DNA from: a virus
Virus record (IMG/VR): IMGVR_UViG_3300046170_000185
Span: 1 to 35,750 of that record
DNA length: 35,750 nt
Strand: one strand, 5' to 3'
Position 1 is the stretch's first letter, and every line of letters begins with the position of its first letter. Below, in pieces: positions 6,768 through 15,536 of the stretch. The notes below the pieces were generated by a model. The model searched no databases. It had not been told where the DNA came from and saw only the letters and a list, made by a program, of their open reading frames with translations. The position numbers and the translations under genes are program-made.

Positions 6768-7235
6768 TTAGAACCACTTAAACCTTGTGTTATCTAATTC
6801 AGTACTGCTTAACTTAATAGGGTTTATATCCTCGGGATATGGCTGAAAGAAGAAAACCTTTTTGCCACAGACAGCAAAGACCACCGCATGACCAGTACCC
6901 CTGTCGGTGATATAGCAGAATACTCCAACCGGAATACCTTTACCGTTCAGTAGCCCACACTTCCTAGCTACCATTAGCATCTCAGTCTTCATCCGTTGCG
7001 CATAGTCCTCGCAGTCCATTGCGTTTAGTCGGTAGTTGTTTTTAGTCCATCCGTCACTCATCATCTCCGCTGATGCTAGCGATCTGATAACCATTACCTG
7101 CTCTATTGATAGCTCAGCGTACTCAGAATCCATTCTAATCCACTTTGTGATATCAAACGTATCAACAGTAGGCTGAGGACTGCATGCGCTCACAACGCAA
7201 ATACAGGCGATTAAGAGGGTATGTACTATCTTCAC
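6768..7235 (-). CDS. Lipoprotein with transglutaminase-like cysteine peptidase motifs (lysis candidate)
   Basis: A 155-residue protein, probably starting at a GTG that overlaps the holin-candidate stop (GTGA). Residues 1-18 form a signal peptide with lipobox VSAC, so it would be anchored to a membrane by Cys18. The catalytic pattern of the transglutaminase-like / bacterial cysteine peptidase superfamily is visible: Cys75 in NAMDCEDYAQ, His116 in GTGHAVVFA, and an acidic residue in FFQPYPEDI near 131-137. It is the last gene of the leftward half, directly after a holin candidate. No lysozyme or amidase of a known type is present, so it may act on peptidoglycan or peptides during lysis (inference). 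Size is smaller than many COG3672 members. Confidence 0.65.
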   Translation of the reverse strand: MKIVHTLLIACICVVSACSPQPTVDTFDITKWIRMDSEYAELSIEQVMVIRSLASAEMMSDGWTKNNYRLNAMDCEDYAQRMKTEMLMVARKCGLLNGKGIPVGVFCYITDRGTGHAVVFAVCGKKVFFFQPYPEDINPIKLSSTELDNTRFKWF

Positions 7236-7654
7236 GCTTTTGCCGCCGCCTGTCCGAACAGAAAGTGAACGATGCTAACCACTGACAAACGGAACCAGTC
7301 CTCAATGACCAAGCCTTGTGCCTCGATAACCTTTAGCCCACCACCAAAGCGGAATCCAAAGAGTTCAAATCCACCAGTCTCTTTTACTATTGATACAGGT
7401 ATGTCAGGGAAGAACGCAACAACAAGCAGTCCACCGAATGCGGCAATCATTACTGTGAATCCTACAACCCTACGGAGTAATACTGAGCCACGCGCCGCCG
7501 CTCTATCCATACTGTTGTCCGCTACCTCAACCTTCTGGACAGCCAGCTTCATCATCTCCTGCTGGTTAGCAAGCTTCTGCGCCTGCATCTTCATTATCCA
7601 GCCACCTACTCCGGATGCCATCCCTACTACAAACTCCATTGGTAAACCAAACAT
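7232..7654 (-). CDS. Holin candidate membrane protein, 140 residues
   Basis: The start follows a good AAGGAG. A glycine-rich N-terminal hydrophobic stretch (FVVGMASGVGGWIM) is followed by a Gln/Lys-rich amphipathic helix, a clear membrane span at about 63-83 (VVGFTVMIAAFGGLLVVAFF), a Gly/Phe loop and a final hydrophobic segment near 122-136. The topology of two to three spans, with the coiled-coil membrane protein on one side and the lipoprotein on the other, fits a holin. Sequence family is not certain. Confidence 0.6.
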   Translation of the reverse strand: MFGLPMEFVVGMASGVGGWIMKMQAQKLANQQEMMKLAVQKVEVADNSMDRAAARGSVLLRRVVGFTVMIAAFGGLLVVAFFPDIPVSIVKETGGFELFGFRFGGGLKVIEAQGLVIEDWFRLSVVSIVHFLFGQAAAKA

Positions 7655-7664
7655 GTACTACTCC

Positions 7665-7931
7665 TTATTTTAAAAACATCTTCAACGTTTCACTAAGACC
7701 AAAGCTGTACAGCACCAGCAGTGCTAGCGTTGTAACTGTTACATACTTAATAGCTCTTATAAACTCTGAATTCTTTTTACTTCTTTCGTCCACAGTCGAT
7801 ACAGCCTCAACTAAAACCTCAAGTTTTTCGTCCATTCTATCGATGTGGTTATCAAGTTTGTCGCTAACCTGTTGCATCATAACCGCCATTCTTTTTTCTT
7901 GGGTGTCTCTAAATAAATTTTCAGGAACCAT
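7665..7931 (-). CDS. Coiled-coil membrane protein, XhlA-like, 88 residues
   Basis: A soluble N-terminal half with heptad-like helices (SDKLDNHIDRMDEKLEVLVE) is followed by one C-terminal membrane span (YVTVTTLALLVLYSFGL). This is the architecture of haemolysin XhlA-type proteins, which assist holins in phage lysis cassettes. It has the ribosome site TAGGAG and lies directly upstream of the holin candidate. A spanin-like role is possible, but no signal peptide is present. Confidence 0.6.
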   Translation of the reverse strand: MVPENLFRDTQEKRMAVMMQQVSDKLDNHIDRMDEKLEVLVEAVSTVDERSKKNSEFIRAIKYVTVTTLALLVLYSFGLSETLKMFLK

Positions 7932-7951
7932 TGCTTCTCTCCTAAAGGGTA

Positions 7952-7967
7952 AGGGGCTTTCGCCCCA
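7952..7967 (-). terminator. Hairpin after the receptor-binding protein gene
   Basis: GGGGC-GAAA-GCCCC on the minus strand, seven bases beyond the fibre gene stop, followed by TTACCCTTT. The T tract is weak, so it is likely a partial terminator that lowers read-through into the lysis genes. Confidence 0.45.
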
Positions 7968-7973
7968 CTATCC

Positions 7974-10781
7974 TTACGTCAGTCCATTAATGTTAACTGT
8001 TTGTATGTCGTTACTAACCATACTATTTAATTGCAGTTTACCATGGTTTTGGTCTGACGGGTAAACATGGTTCCTTACTCCATTAGAATAAGAATCACTA
8101 GTACCATCTCCCATTAACCATACGTAGGTTGACTGATAAGCATTTGCAGGTGTGTAGTAACTCGTTGCAAATCTTTCAGCAGGTTTCCTGAATAATCCAT
8201 TAGGGTTTCCTGTAGACAATCTAACCTTATAGTCATCAATCCACTTAACAGGGTCAGTAATCATCATTTTTGCTTGGTCAGCATCAGGCATAAATCCCGC
8301 TGGAAGCTGGGCACTAGTATAGTTACCTTCACTAATTAATGTGGTAACAACCATACTAGCTATCTTACCTCTATAGCTATATCCAGTTCCTCTACCGCCA
8401 ATGGTAAAGTCTCCTGCAACAGTTCTATCCATTCTTTGACCTGTAGAAGTCCAATTAGCTGCAATTGATAAGTTACTGCTTATTGAAGCAAATGAATCAG
8501 CACTACTCATAATTCTAATATCAAAGCAATCAGCCAAGTTAGAAGCAGAAGCATTGTTGCCTCCTAATCTTACGCCATTGTGAGCTATAGAAATTCCGTA
8601 CCAAGTAGATGAGGATATATTCGAAGCAATTCTACACATATTGTATCCAACTCCTTCTCTACCCCAACCTAGATTAACATGTCCTGTAGCACCTACATTT
8701 ACAAAGATGTTATCACTACCACTTAAAGAACCTTCGCCTTGATTCCATATCATTTGATTGCCATTGTAGCCATCTGATTTGAATACAACTGCTGTTGCCC
8801 AAGGTCTAGAAGATGTGTTGTTAGACGTCTCACCTTGTGAACGAGTGCCTAAATCAACCTGATTAGCTAACCCATTCATTTGTAATGGCTGTACATACAT
8901 CGAACTAGAAACTTGTTTAGAGTGTTCATTAGAGCCACTAAAGTCTAGAGCCTTAGTCCAAGGAGTATCGTTAGTACTAACAGGAGCTACGTCTGTAGCT
9001 GTTACAGTCATCGTACCTACAGAACTACCGTAAGAGTTTGCACGCGTTACTGTAATTGTATACACAGTGTCCGCACCAACATCAGTCAATGTACCCTGAA
9101 CCAAGCTATAGCCATCGTAGACAAGTCCTGATCCACTAGGAGAGATGCTAACAGAACTAGACCAAGTAGCACCAGCGGGTGTCACCTGAATGTTTACAGC
9201 TGTACCTTCCTCTTGAGTTAGGCTAGTTGCACTAAACTGAGGGGGAGTTAAGTCAGCGTTAGTTAGTGATGTAATCTCTGTATAAGTAGCAGCCTGTCCT
9301 AATGTTAGGTCTGCGGCGGGTGCGCTTGTATCAGTCATTGTTCCGCCATTGTCTGGCATATACCATGTTGTAGCAGTGGGGTCATCTGTATATGTATGAG
9401 TATGACTTGAGCCACTACCCGTTCCACCATTCTGACTGTCATAGTAATTAGCTTCTTCCTCTGTAGCAAACAGTGGGTACTCAAAGTTTCCATCAGGAGA
9501 CTCGATGTAACGGAACTGCATTACAGGGGCTTCAGCTTCCAGCAGGTGAACCTTGGGTGCTGATGCCACTCTAGCAGAAGGGCTTGCTGACTTAACACCC
9601 AGATGGAATGATGCACCTTCCTGAACTATATAGCTACTACGTGCATGCAAAATCCAAGTAGTACCATCATCCTGCAATGTAGAGATAGCAATGTATCCAT
9701 TCTCATCAATACCTACCCGCATCTTTACAGGGTTACCAGCAAGCCACTCGTCCTGAGACTCCCAGTTACTCCAGCCAGAACCGTAGATGAAACCAGTAGA
9801 AGCTCCGTAGTTAGTCCACGAACCATTGGGGGTTGGGTGAAACCAGTGTGAAAACTGGAAGCCATAGTGTGCGCTGTTGCTTATGGCAAATGTACTAGGG
9901 TCAGCATAGGTAGCACTCCCTGCATAGAAGCCACCACTATAGGAAGAATCTGTATGAATAAGACCAAACCCAATCTGCCCCTCACCACGAATATCAAACG
10001 TGAAGTATTCACCCGCTTGGTCGATTGTCTCAGTTGACTTAAGACCAGCTAGGTTGCCGCTAGAACTGTTAGCGAAAACATCATCACCAATAGGATCAAC
10101 GGCAGTGTTACCAATGATAGTATAACCAGCGTCAACGCCACTTACGTCAGCAACCATGGTGCTATGCGGGTCAGCAATAACAACAGCCTCAAATGCACCA
10201 ACAGTGAACAGCTCGTTAAGTGTGTTAACAACATCGTTTAATCCGCCTGATACAGTATTGCTATCAACGCTAACACGTCCATGCTCCAAGCCCTCGAAGT
10301 GCTTGTGAGTAGAAGCGCTTTCGGAGCCTGTAGGAATACCACCACCAATAGCGTGGATGTGAATAGTCCCATCTGCATCAGCAACAGCCTTAATAGTGTT
10401 TACACCGAAAGCTGATCCATTGTCCATGATGATAGATGTAGATGTGTCGTCCAGTCGGAAGTCCACATTGATACCAGTCAAAGATGTACCTGAGTCAGAA
10501 AGTCCCAGTACATTAGCGTTGGCGTTAATATAATCAACAGTGGCTTGGGCATCAGCAAAAGCATTGCCGTCTTTGTCTAAGAACTCTGTATAATTGATAG
10601 AGTAAAACTCATACTGAGTATTCTCGTCGTTAGCTGTACGGATGTCGTTAATAACATCTACAGCATTAGAGTCTAGGCTATTGATTTGAGCGGACAAACA
10701 AGCGTTAAAGTATGCGGGGTTAGAAGACCCAACAAAGTTAATGCAGTTTCCTTCAGCGTTTCTTACAATTCTCATTCCCAT
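7974..10781 (-). CDS. Large tail fibre / receptor-binding protein, 935 residues
   Basis: A very large Ser/Thr/Gly-rich beta protein at the end of the structural group. The N-terminal 250 residues (begins MGMRIVRNAEGNCINFVGSS) look virion-attached. A middle domain near 260-430 has the jelly-roll character of a concanavalin-like fold (FHLGVKSASPSARVAS). An Ig-like repeat lies near 510-600 (FSATSLTQEEGTAVNIQVTP). The C-terminal 300 residues again look like a LamG-type domain (FDIRIMSSADSFASISSNLS). This composition fits a receptor-binding fibre that decides host range. No chaperone or autoproteolysis motif recognised. Confidence 0.75.
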   Translation of the reverse strand: MGMRIVRNAEGNCINFVGSSNPAYFNACLSAQINSLDSNAVDVINDIRTANDENTQYEFYSINYTEFLDKDGNAFADAQATVDYINANANVLGLSDSGTSLTGINVDFRLDDTSTSIIMDNGSAFGVNTIKAVADADGTIHIHAIGGGIPTGSESASTHKHFEGLEHGRVSVDSNTVSGGLNDVVNTLNELFTVGAFEAVVIADPHSTMVADVSGVDAGYTIIGNTAVDPIGDDVFANSSSGNLAGLKSTETIDQAGEYFTFDIRGEGQIGFGLIHTDSSYSGGFYAGSATYADPSTFAISNSAHYGFQFSHWFHPTPNGSWTNYGASTGFIYGSGWSNWESQDEWLAGNPVKMRVGIDENGYIAISTLQDDGTTWILHARSSYIVQEGASFHLGVKSASPSARVASAPKVHLLEAEAPVMQFRYIESPDGNFEYPLFATEEEANYYDSQNGGTGSGSSHTHTYTDDPTATTWYMPDNGGTMTDTSAPAADLTLGQAATYTEITSLTNADLTPPQFSATSLTQEEGTAVNIQVTPAGATWSSSVSISPSGSGLVYDGYSLVQGTLTDVGADTVYTITVTRANSYGSSVGTMTVTATDVAPVSTNDTPWTKALDFSGSNEHSKQVSSSMYVQPLQMNGLANQVDLGTRSQGETSNNTSSRPWATAVVFKSDGYNGNQMIWNQGEGSLSGSDNIFVNVGATGHVNLGWGREGVGYNMCRIASNISSSTWYGISIAHNGVRLGGNNASASNLADCFDIRIMSSADSFASISSNLSIAANWTSTGQRMDRTVAGDFTIGGRGTGYSYRGKIASMVVTTLISEGNYTSAQLPAGFMPDADQAKMMITDPVKWIDDYKVRLSTGNPNGLFRKPAERFATSYYTPANAYQSTYVWLMGDGTSDSYSNGVRNHVYPSDQNHGKLQLNSMVSNDIQTVNINGLT

Positions 10782-10786
10782 AATAA

Positions 10787-11485
10787 TTACCTCAGTACCG
10801 TTGTTAACATTGATAGTGGTTGTACGATGATCTGGTTATCAGACTTAATAGCAGGGTATGCTAATGCGTTGATATCCTCGTCAGATGCGATATAAGCCGA
10901 AATCTCTGCACGCACTAAGTAGGTTTGTCCTACTGTACCAGTGCCGTAGAAGATAGGGCTTCCTGTTAGAGAGAAGCTAAACGTAACATTGTTGCCAGAG
11001 TCCCGGTTCTTGTACCATAATGCCGGCTCAATAGTGGTGTTGGCTACTTGTGGTATTACGTTGAAGTCAAAGCGTACGCGAACCTGATCGCCTACATTAA
11101 GATCGTTAAGCTTGATGCGTCCAGATGTAACAATATTGCTACCATCTTCGTATGTGTCAGAATCGTTGTGCGTAAAATCATACAATCCTGTAACATCATG
11201 CGGCAGATAAGAGCCACCAAAGATACCCTTGTCGGTATGGTCTGCTGGTGCAGGGCTAGCCCAGTAGGGCGAGTCCACTGACAGGTGGACATCTCTATCT
11301 AGCGAGAATGTTTTAAAGATACCTGCATCTACGTCTGCCTGTGTAATACTAATACCAGTACCCGGCTCCCATGCATAGCTATTTGATAACGGCTTGCCAG
11401 CAAATCCGCCAGTAAACTCCATACCAAACTCAGCATTGTCTAGGATAGCCTGTACCTGTGCTGTAGTTAAGTCTAATTGTCCCAT
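10787..11485 (-). CDS. Tail-fibre-associated protein, 232 residues
   Basis: Begins MGQLDLTTAQVQAILDN, an N-terminal segment common in phage fibre modules, followed by a beta-rich body (RVRFDFNVIPQVANTTIEPA). It ends five bases upstream of the large fibre gene start and starts right after the 118-residue gene. It probably forms part of the fibre assembly or carries a receptor-binding module. I do not recognise a named family. Confidence 0.6.
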   Translation of the reverse strand: MGQLDLTTAQVQAILDNAEFGMEFTGGFAGKPLSNSYAWEPGTGISITQADVDAGIFKTFSLDRDVHLSVDSPYWASPAPADHTDKGIFGGSYLPHDVTGLYDFTHNDSDTYEDGSNIVTSGRIKLNDLNVGDQVRVRFDFNVIPQVANTTIEPALWYKNRDSGNNVTFSFSLTGSPIFYGTGTVGQTYLVRAEISAYIASDEDINALAYPAIKSDNQIIVQPLSMLTTVLR

Positions 11486-11842
11486 TTATTCAATCTCCAT
11501 TAATTGCTGTTTATCAGCTATAGTTAGCCACTCATCTTTTTCTATTCCGTTCATCTGAAGGAAGTTGTCCCACTGCTCCATATCATCTTCGGTTACTTTA
11601 GTCTTACGTGTATCACCCTGTTTCTTACAAAGACTTATAAGGATATCATCCCCAATAAGCTCATGTGTTAATACAAACTGGTGCAGTTCTATGTGATTAC
11701 CCTCATCGTCATACCCGCCGGGGTCATCGTGAGGAGCATCAACAGCCAGTATGTAGGGCGATGTTAGCACCCATGCATAGTAAGCCCCATTGCTGTGTTT
11801 AAACTTTTGATATGGGCTTGGTGTTATTTCTATTTCTTCCAT
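11486..11842 (-). CDS. Hypothetical protein of the fibre group, 118 residues
   Basis: An acidic soluble protein (begins MEEIEITPSPYQKFKHSNG; has DAPHDDPGGYDDEGNH). No signal or membrane segment. It is wedged between two fibre genes with almost no intergenic space, so it could be a fibre assembly chaperone or a small virion component; this is inference. Family not recognised. Confidence 0.55.
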   Translation of the reverse strand: MEEIEITPSPYQKFKHSNGAYYAWVLTSPYILAVDAPHDDPGGYDDEGNHIELHQFVLTHELIGDDILISLCKKQGDTRKTKVTEDDMEQWDNFLQMNGIEKDEWLTIADKQQLMEIE

Positions 11843-11850
11843 AATATCTC

Positions 11851-13842
11851 CTAAGCTGCAAAGATTACAAAACCACTTCCATCTAATATAAAATCTCCAT
11901 CGACATCACGCAGTGCGCCAGATGTGCCACCGAAGTAACGCTCATTCTTTAGAACATCACTAGGCAGGAAGTCTTTGTCTAGGTCGTACTGTGCAATACA
12001 GATAACCTTACCATCTACAACCTTAACCCATATGCGGTCATATCCGTTACGATTGTTAGCGTGGTCTACCAACTGATCGAATGTCTTTTCATCCTGAGTA
12101 GAACCGTCAGAACTCCAGAAGCTAGTAGTGCCTGATGTAAACACAGAGTCAGTCTGCACTAGGTCTGCTTCAGCACCGTTATCCAGTGCTGGAGTGTTGC
12201 TGATAGTTAGGTTACCTGTGGCGTAGTCTGCACTCACAAGCGAACCTGCTGTGTCTGCTACACGAGTACCCCAGAAGGTATCAAGCCCACCAGAACCAAC
12301 CGTAACTGTGCCGCTACCAATCAATCCATTAACACTAGAGATTGTAGATGTTCCGATACCGCTAGACATTGTAAATGTTAAAACTCCATCCACCTTTATG
12401 TTATATGCTGTACCTGCACTAGATGTGATTTCACCTGTTCCTGCAGTTAGGGTAGCTGTTCCATCGTGTGTAATAACACTACTACCTGTAATTCCGGTAG
12501 CTGTTAACTTATCAGCCACACCATCAAAGGTAGCAACCTGTGTAGTCTTGATGTTAAGTGCAGGGATGTTATTAGTAACCAATGTTCCTGTACCAGAAAC
12601 AAGACTATTGGAAACTGTATCGTAAAACTTACCCTCTTGAGCCGCAGTATAATCAGCAACTAGTGTTCCATCTTTAACTAGACTAAAACTGTGTATGTCG
12701 CAATTAGCATTTACACCCCCAGCATTATTACTAAATAAACGTAAATCACCAGTTTGACTTAAACCTGTTAAATCAATAGATGTTGTCGCTCCGTTTAATG
12801 TAGCGGTAGTAGATGTAATTTCAAGGTCTACAAATTTATCTTGTATGCTAGATGCAGGTGCTAAACTGTGGTCACCATTGGGTGTAAAAATTCTCATTTG
12901 AGTGCCACTTTGATAAAACAAAAACCTTTCAGTAGCTGTTGCACTATAAAAACCTAATAAATAATCTTGAGTATCGCCTCGCCATAAGAATCTAATTTTT
13001 AAAACAATGTCTGATGAGTCTAGTCTAATACCTGTGTCTACCGAACCATCATAAGCAGTGCTTGTAACAGCAGGTGTTAACCCATATTCGTGGTTCCAAG
13101 ACTCAATGCCGTCTAACGTAGAATGAGTAGCACCAACTATTGCTCCATTTGCTCCATTACCACTTACATCATAAGCTACAGAACCAGAGCCTTCTGCCAA
13201 TGGTAAGTGAAGGTTTGCACCAACTGAAGAGTTAGTTACAGATACATTAGATATTTTACCATTCCAAACTAATCCAGTCTGCCTAGCACCGATCTGAAAC
13301 CCATGTGTGCCTCCGTGTGCGCCAGAACTTCTTGAGAAAGAGTCTGTTTGAGTCGTACCATCTGTTAAATTTTCTAAAACAAAACTACTAGTGCTACCAT
13401 CTGCATTATATGTTATTGTACTTCTATATACTTTGTTTAGCTCTATAGCAAAAATTTCAGTACCAACAGCATTTACTTTTAAAAAATTATTTTGAGTAAA
13501 CAATCTATAGGATGCTGAACCACAAGAATGAATCACTTGAGTTCCTGCTGATTCCTGCTTAAAAGTTGCTGTAATAACACAGGAGCCAAAGTTGTTCGAG
13601 GCATTTGTTGTTAAATCCACACCGCCCGCAGAGTTAATTTCTACTCTATCTCCGCTACCATCAAAGTCGAGGCAGTTAACATTAGCTAATTCAAGATCAG
13701 TTGTGTTATCCAACTCATCAAGCATTGCTCCATCTTCTGATCCGCGCTTAAAAAGCTGAAGCAGGTCGGCGGCAGATGCAATAGAGCGCCCGCCACCACC
13801 TGTCCCAAACTTAGCAAAGCGACTTCCAAAGCCGCCAAACAT
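11851..13842 (-). CDS. Tail fibre with LamG/concanavalin-like domains, 663 residues
   Basis: The N-terminus (MFGGFGSRFAKFGTGGGG, then ASAADLLQLFKRG) looks like a virion attachment leader. Residues 55-215 fit a LamG jelly roll (NCLDFDGSGDRVEI ... GFQIGARQTGLVWNGKISNV), with a linker HLPLAEGSGSVAYDVSGNG typical of such fibres. A second LamG-like unit covers about 255-400 and a Thr/Gly-rich beta region follows. LamG-type domains bind glycans, so a surface-recognition role is likely. It overlaps the preceding gene by one base. Confidence 0.75.
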   Translation of the reverse strand: MFGGFGSRFAKFGTGGGGRSIASAADLLQLFKRGSEDGAMLDELDNTTDLELANVNCLDFDGSGDRVEINSAGGVDLTTNASNNFGSCVITATFKQESAGTQVIHSCGSASYRLFTQNNFLKVNAVGTEIFAIELNKVYRSTITYNADGSTSSFVLENLTDGTTQTDSFSRSSGAHGGTHGFQIGARQTGLVWNGKISNVSVTNSSVGANLHLPLAEGSGSVAYDVSGNGANGAIVGATHSTLDGIESWNHEYGLTPAVTSTAYDGSVDTGIRLDSSDIVLKIRFLWRGDTQDYLLGFYSATATERFLFYQSGTQMRIFTPNGDHSLAPASSIQDKFVDLEITSTTATLNGATTSIDLTGLSQTGDLRLFSNNAGGVNANCDIHSFSLVKDGTLVADYTAAQEGKFYDTVSNSLVSGTGTLVTNNIPALNIKTTQVATFDGVADKLTATGITGSSVITHDGTATLTAGTGEITSSAGTAYNIKVDGVLTFTMSSGIGTSTISSVNGLIGSGTVTVGSGGLDTFWGTRVADTAGSLVSADYATGNLTISNTPALDNGAEADLVQTDSVFTSGTTSFWSSDGSTQDEKTFDQLVDHANNRNGYDRIWVKVVDGKVICIAQYDLDKDFLPSDVLKNERYFGGTSGALRDVDGDFILDGSGFVIFAA

Positions 13843-14153
13843 TAGATTTCTCCTAAAGGAACGATATTGAGTACAGCAGTAGAACCAATATGTTCACCAG
13901 CCCGCAGGATAGTAGTATAGCTACCACCAGCAGGAAGCAAGAAGCCTTCACTGTCAGCGGGGGTTGGAGCAGATGCTTCGATCTTAATCCATGCGTCAGC
14001 TACTGTAGGCGTTAGTACAACTGCCCGGTCTGTTGCTGTGTTTTCATATGTTCCGCCTGCCGATACGTTTGTGTATAAGTCTGTGCGTAAGTGTGCGAAT
14101 TGAAGTTTGTTGTTGTAACGATCTTCACCAGCTTTAATGTTTCCTAATCCCAT
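13842..14153 (-). CDS. Small beta-rich virion protein, 103 residues
   Basis: Begins MGLGNIKAGEDRYNNKLQFAHLRTD and continues with alternating beta-strand pattern (TDRAVVLTPTVADAWIKIEA). It has the feel of a small fibre or decoration protein. The start is preceded by the leader AAAGGTTAGGTAAGG, which is shared with the upstream fibre adaptor gene. Function is inferred from position only. Confidence 0.55.
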   Translation of the reverse strand: MGLGNIKAGEDRYNNKLQFAHLRTDLYTNVSAGGTYENTATDRAVVLTPTVADAWIKIEASAPTPADSEGFLLPAGGSYTTILRAGEHIGSTAVLNIVPLGEI

Positions 14154-14188
14154 TACCTTACCTAACCTTTCGTTGTATTATTAATATT

Positions 14189-15472
14189 TTATTTATAAAC
14201 CATTGCACCGCGAATTACATAGCTTGTGTCCGCAGAGCCACCGGATGTAAAACCGATTAAAGAAAAACTTGTCTGACCAGCATTGATTGGAATGGTTACA
14301 GTTGTGTCTGTTCCATCTGAATAGCTACCTGATGAACCAACACCCTTAGCCAGCGTAGTGCTTCCTCCAAATGGTAGGGTTGCCGCTAACTCTGCATAAC
14401 CATTTCCGCCTGCATGTACCCGAACAACAATCCCTGTAATATCTGCTGTCGTTAATCCAGACCCTGCAAACTCTGATATATTAAATGTGTGCGTATAATT
14501 AGCTGTTGTGCTAGCCTGACTAAGAGAACGCGTCCCACCTGTTAAGGTAATAAATTTCGGTCTTAGTGGAGAAACACTGTTATCAACGTATGCTTTAATG
14601 GATTCTTGAGTAGCACCCTTTTGATTTGAAGGGGTAGACATTGTGTCGTCGTCTATAAGGATGTCACCAACTAACGCTCTTTCTGTTACCTCGCCTGTGG
14701 CTGTGTTACCTAGTACGCTGTTAGATGTAGTGATGTCCTGAATCTTAGCATAAGTAACATTGTCATCTTTAATTTTAACTGTTTCAACAGCATCAGTAGC
14801 TAGCTTATCAACTGATATACCTGCGTCTTTTACTGCGATATTGCCACCGCTAAACTCTGTGCTAGTGCTATCCACCTTGGCTGATAACTGACCTGATACA
14901 AGGCTAAGCCCCTCGTTAGAGTCAACAGAGAATCCGCCTTCCTGTGCGATATCTAATTCAGTAACATTGCCGCTAGCGTCAAATCCCAGAGCCTTGTTGG
15001 CTCTAGCAGTTGATGATCCTACGGTATATGTAACATTGTTATCGGTTACCGGAAACTCTACAGTACGCGTGAACAAATCGTTTTGCTGTTGGTTCTGGGC
15101 AACCACTCTGTCAAGTGCTTTGTTTAAAGCTGAAGGATCAATGGTAGAACCTTCCTGCAGATCGTACTCCTGTGTATAGGCAACATCACGCTCAATAACA
15201 ATAATGTCGTTTAGTGAGGCTCCAGCACCCAGCGTGACGGTGCATCCGTTGCCGGGGTCAGATGTTACCACCTTAAACTGTCCAGCAACTGGTGATTCGT
15301 TGGCTACTAGGCTTGTCAGCGTACCGTCTGTTTCCTCTTGGTACACTTTGATATCACCATACTTTTCTCCGCTAACTGTTGTAGCATCAAAGAAGGGGAG
15401 TGTAAACGGGAAGTCCGTCTGTCCTGCTAGTGCAGAATACGTTTGTCTATTTAATTCGCTTGATAATGCCAT
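14189..15472 (-). CDS. T7 gp17-type tail fibre adaptor, 427 residues
   Basis: The N-terminal 150 residues match the T7 tail fibre N-terminal family: the SALAGQTDFPFTLPFFD start, IKVYQEETDG, ASLNDIIVIERDVAYTQEYD, and then DPSALNKALDRVVAQNQQQ. That domain attaches the fibre to the tail tube. The following region (IKDDNVTYAKIQDITTSNSV) is a repeating trimeric shaft pattern, and the C-terminal 120 residues form a short beta tip. At 427 residues it is shorter than T7 gp17 (about 550) and probably serves as an adaptor for the fibres encoded downstream. A strong promoter lies just ahead. Confidence 0.85.
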   Translation of the reverse strand: MALSSELNRQTYSALAGQTDFPFTLPFFDATTVSGEKYGDIKVYQEETDGTLTSLVANESPVAGQFKVVTSDPGNGCTVTLGAGASLNDIIVIERDVAYTQEYDLQEGSTIDPSALNKALDRVVAQNQQQNDLFTRTVEFPVTDNNVTYTVGSSTARANKALGFDASGNVTELDIAQEGGFSVDSNEGLSLVSGQLSAKVDSTSTEFSGGNIAVKDAGISVDKLATDAVETVKIKDDNVTYAKIQDITTSNSVLGNTATGEVTERALVGDILIDDDTMSTPSNQKGATQESIKAYVDNSVSPLRPKFITLTGGTRSLSQASTTANYTHTFNISEFAGSGLTTADITGIVVRVHAGGNGYAELAATLPFGGSTTLAKGVGSSGSYSDGTDTTVTIPINAGQTSFSLIGFTSGGSADTSYVIRGAMVYK

Positions 15473-15507
15473 ACCTAACCTAACCTTTCACCGTAAAGAT
15501 GTTATTG

Positions 15508-15536
15508 TTTATATATATAATTAATAAGATTGTCAA
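15508..15536 (-). promoter_or_regulatory. Sigma70-type promoter for the tail fibre group
   Basis: On the minus strand TTGACA (15531-15536), a 17-base spacer and TATAAA (15508-15513), about 36 bases before the fibre adaptor start. The -35 element overlaps the last bases of the internal virion protein gene. It shares TTGACAATCTT with the capsid promoter. Confidence 0.75.

Noticed and set aside
7272-8064. Plus-strand frames opposite the lysis genes
   Set aside because: They run antisense to genes with clear ribosome sites, signal peptide and membrane spans.
12251-12625. Plus-strand frame of 124 residues opposite the LamG fibre gene
   Set aside because: Antisense shadow of a long, well-formed fibre gene; no ribosome site and Val/Pro-rich composition from the opposite strand.
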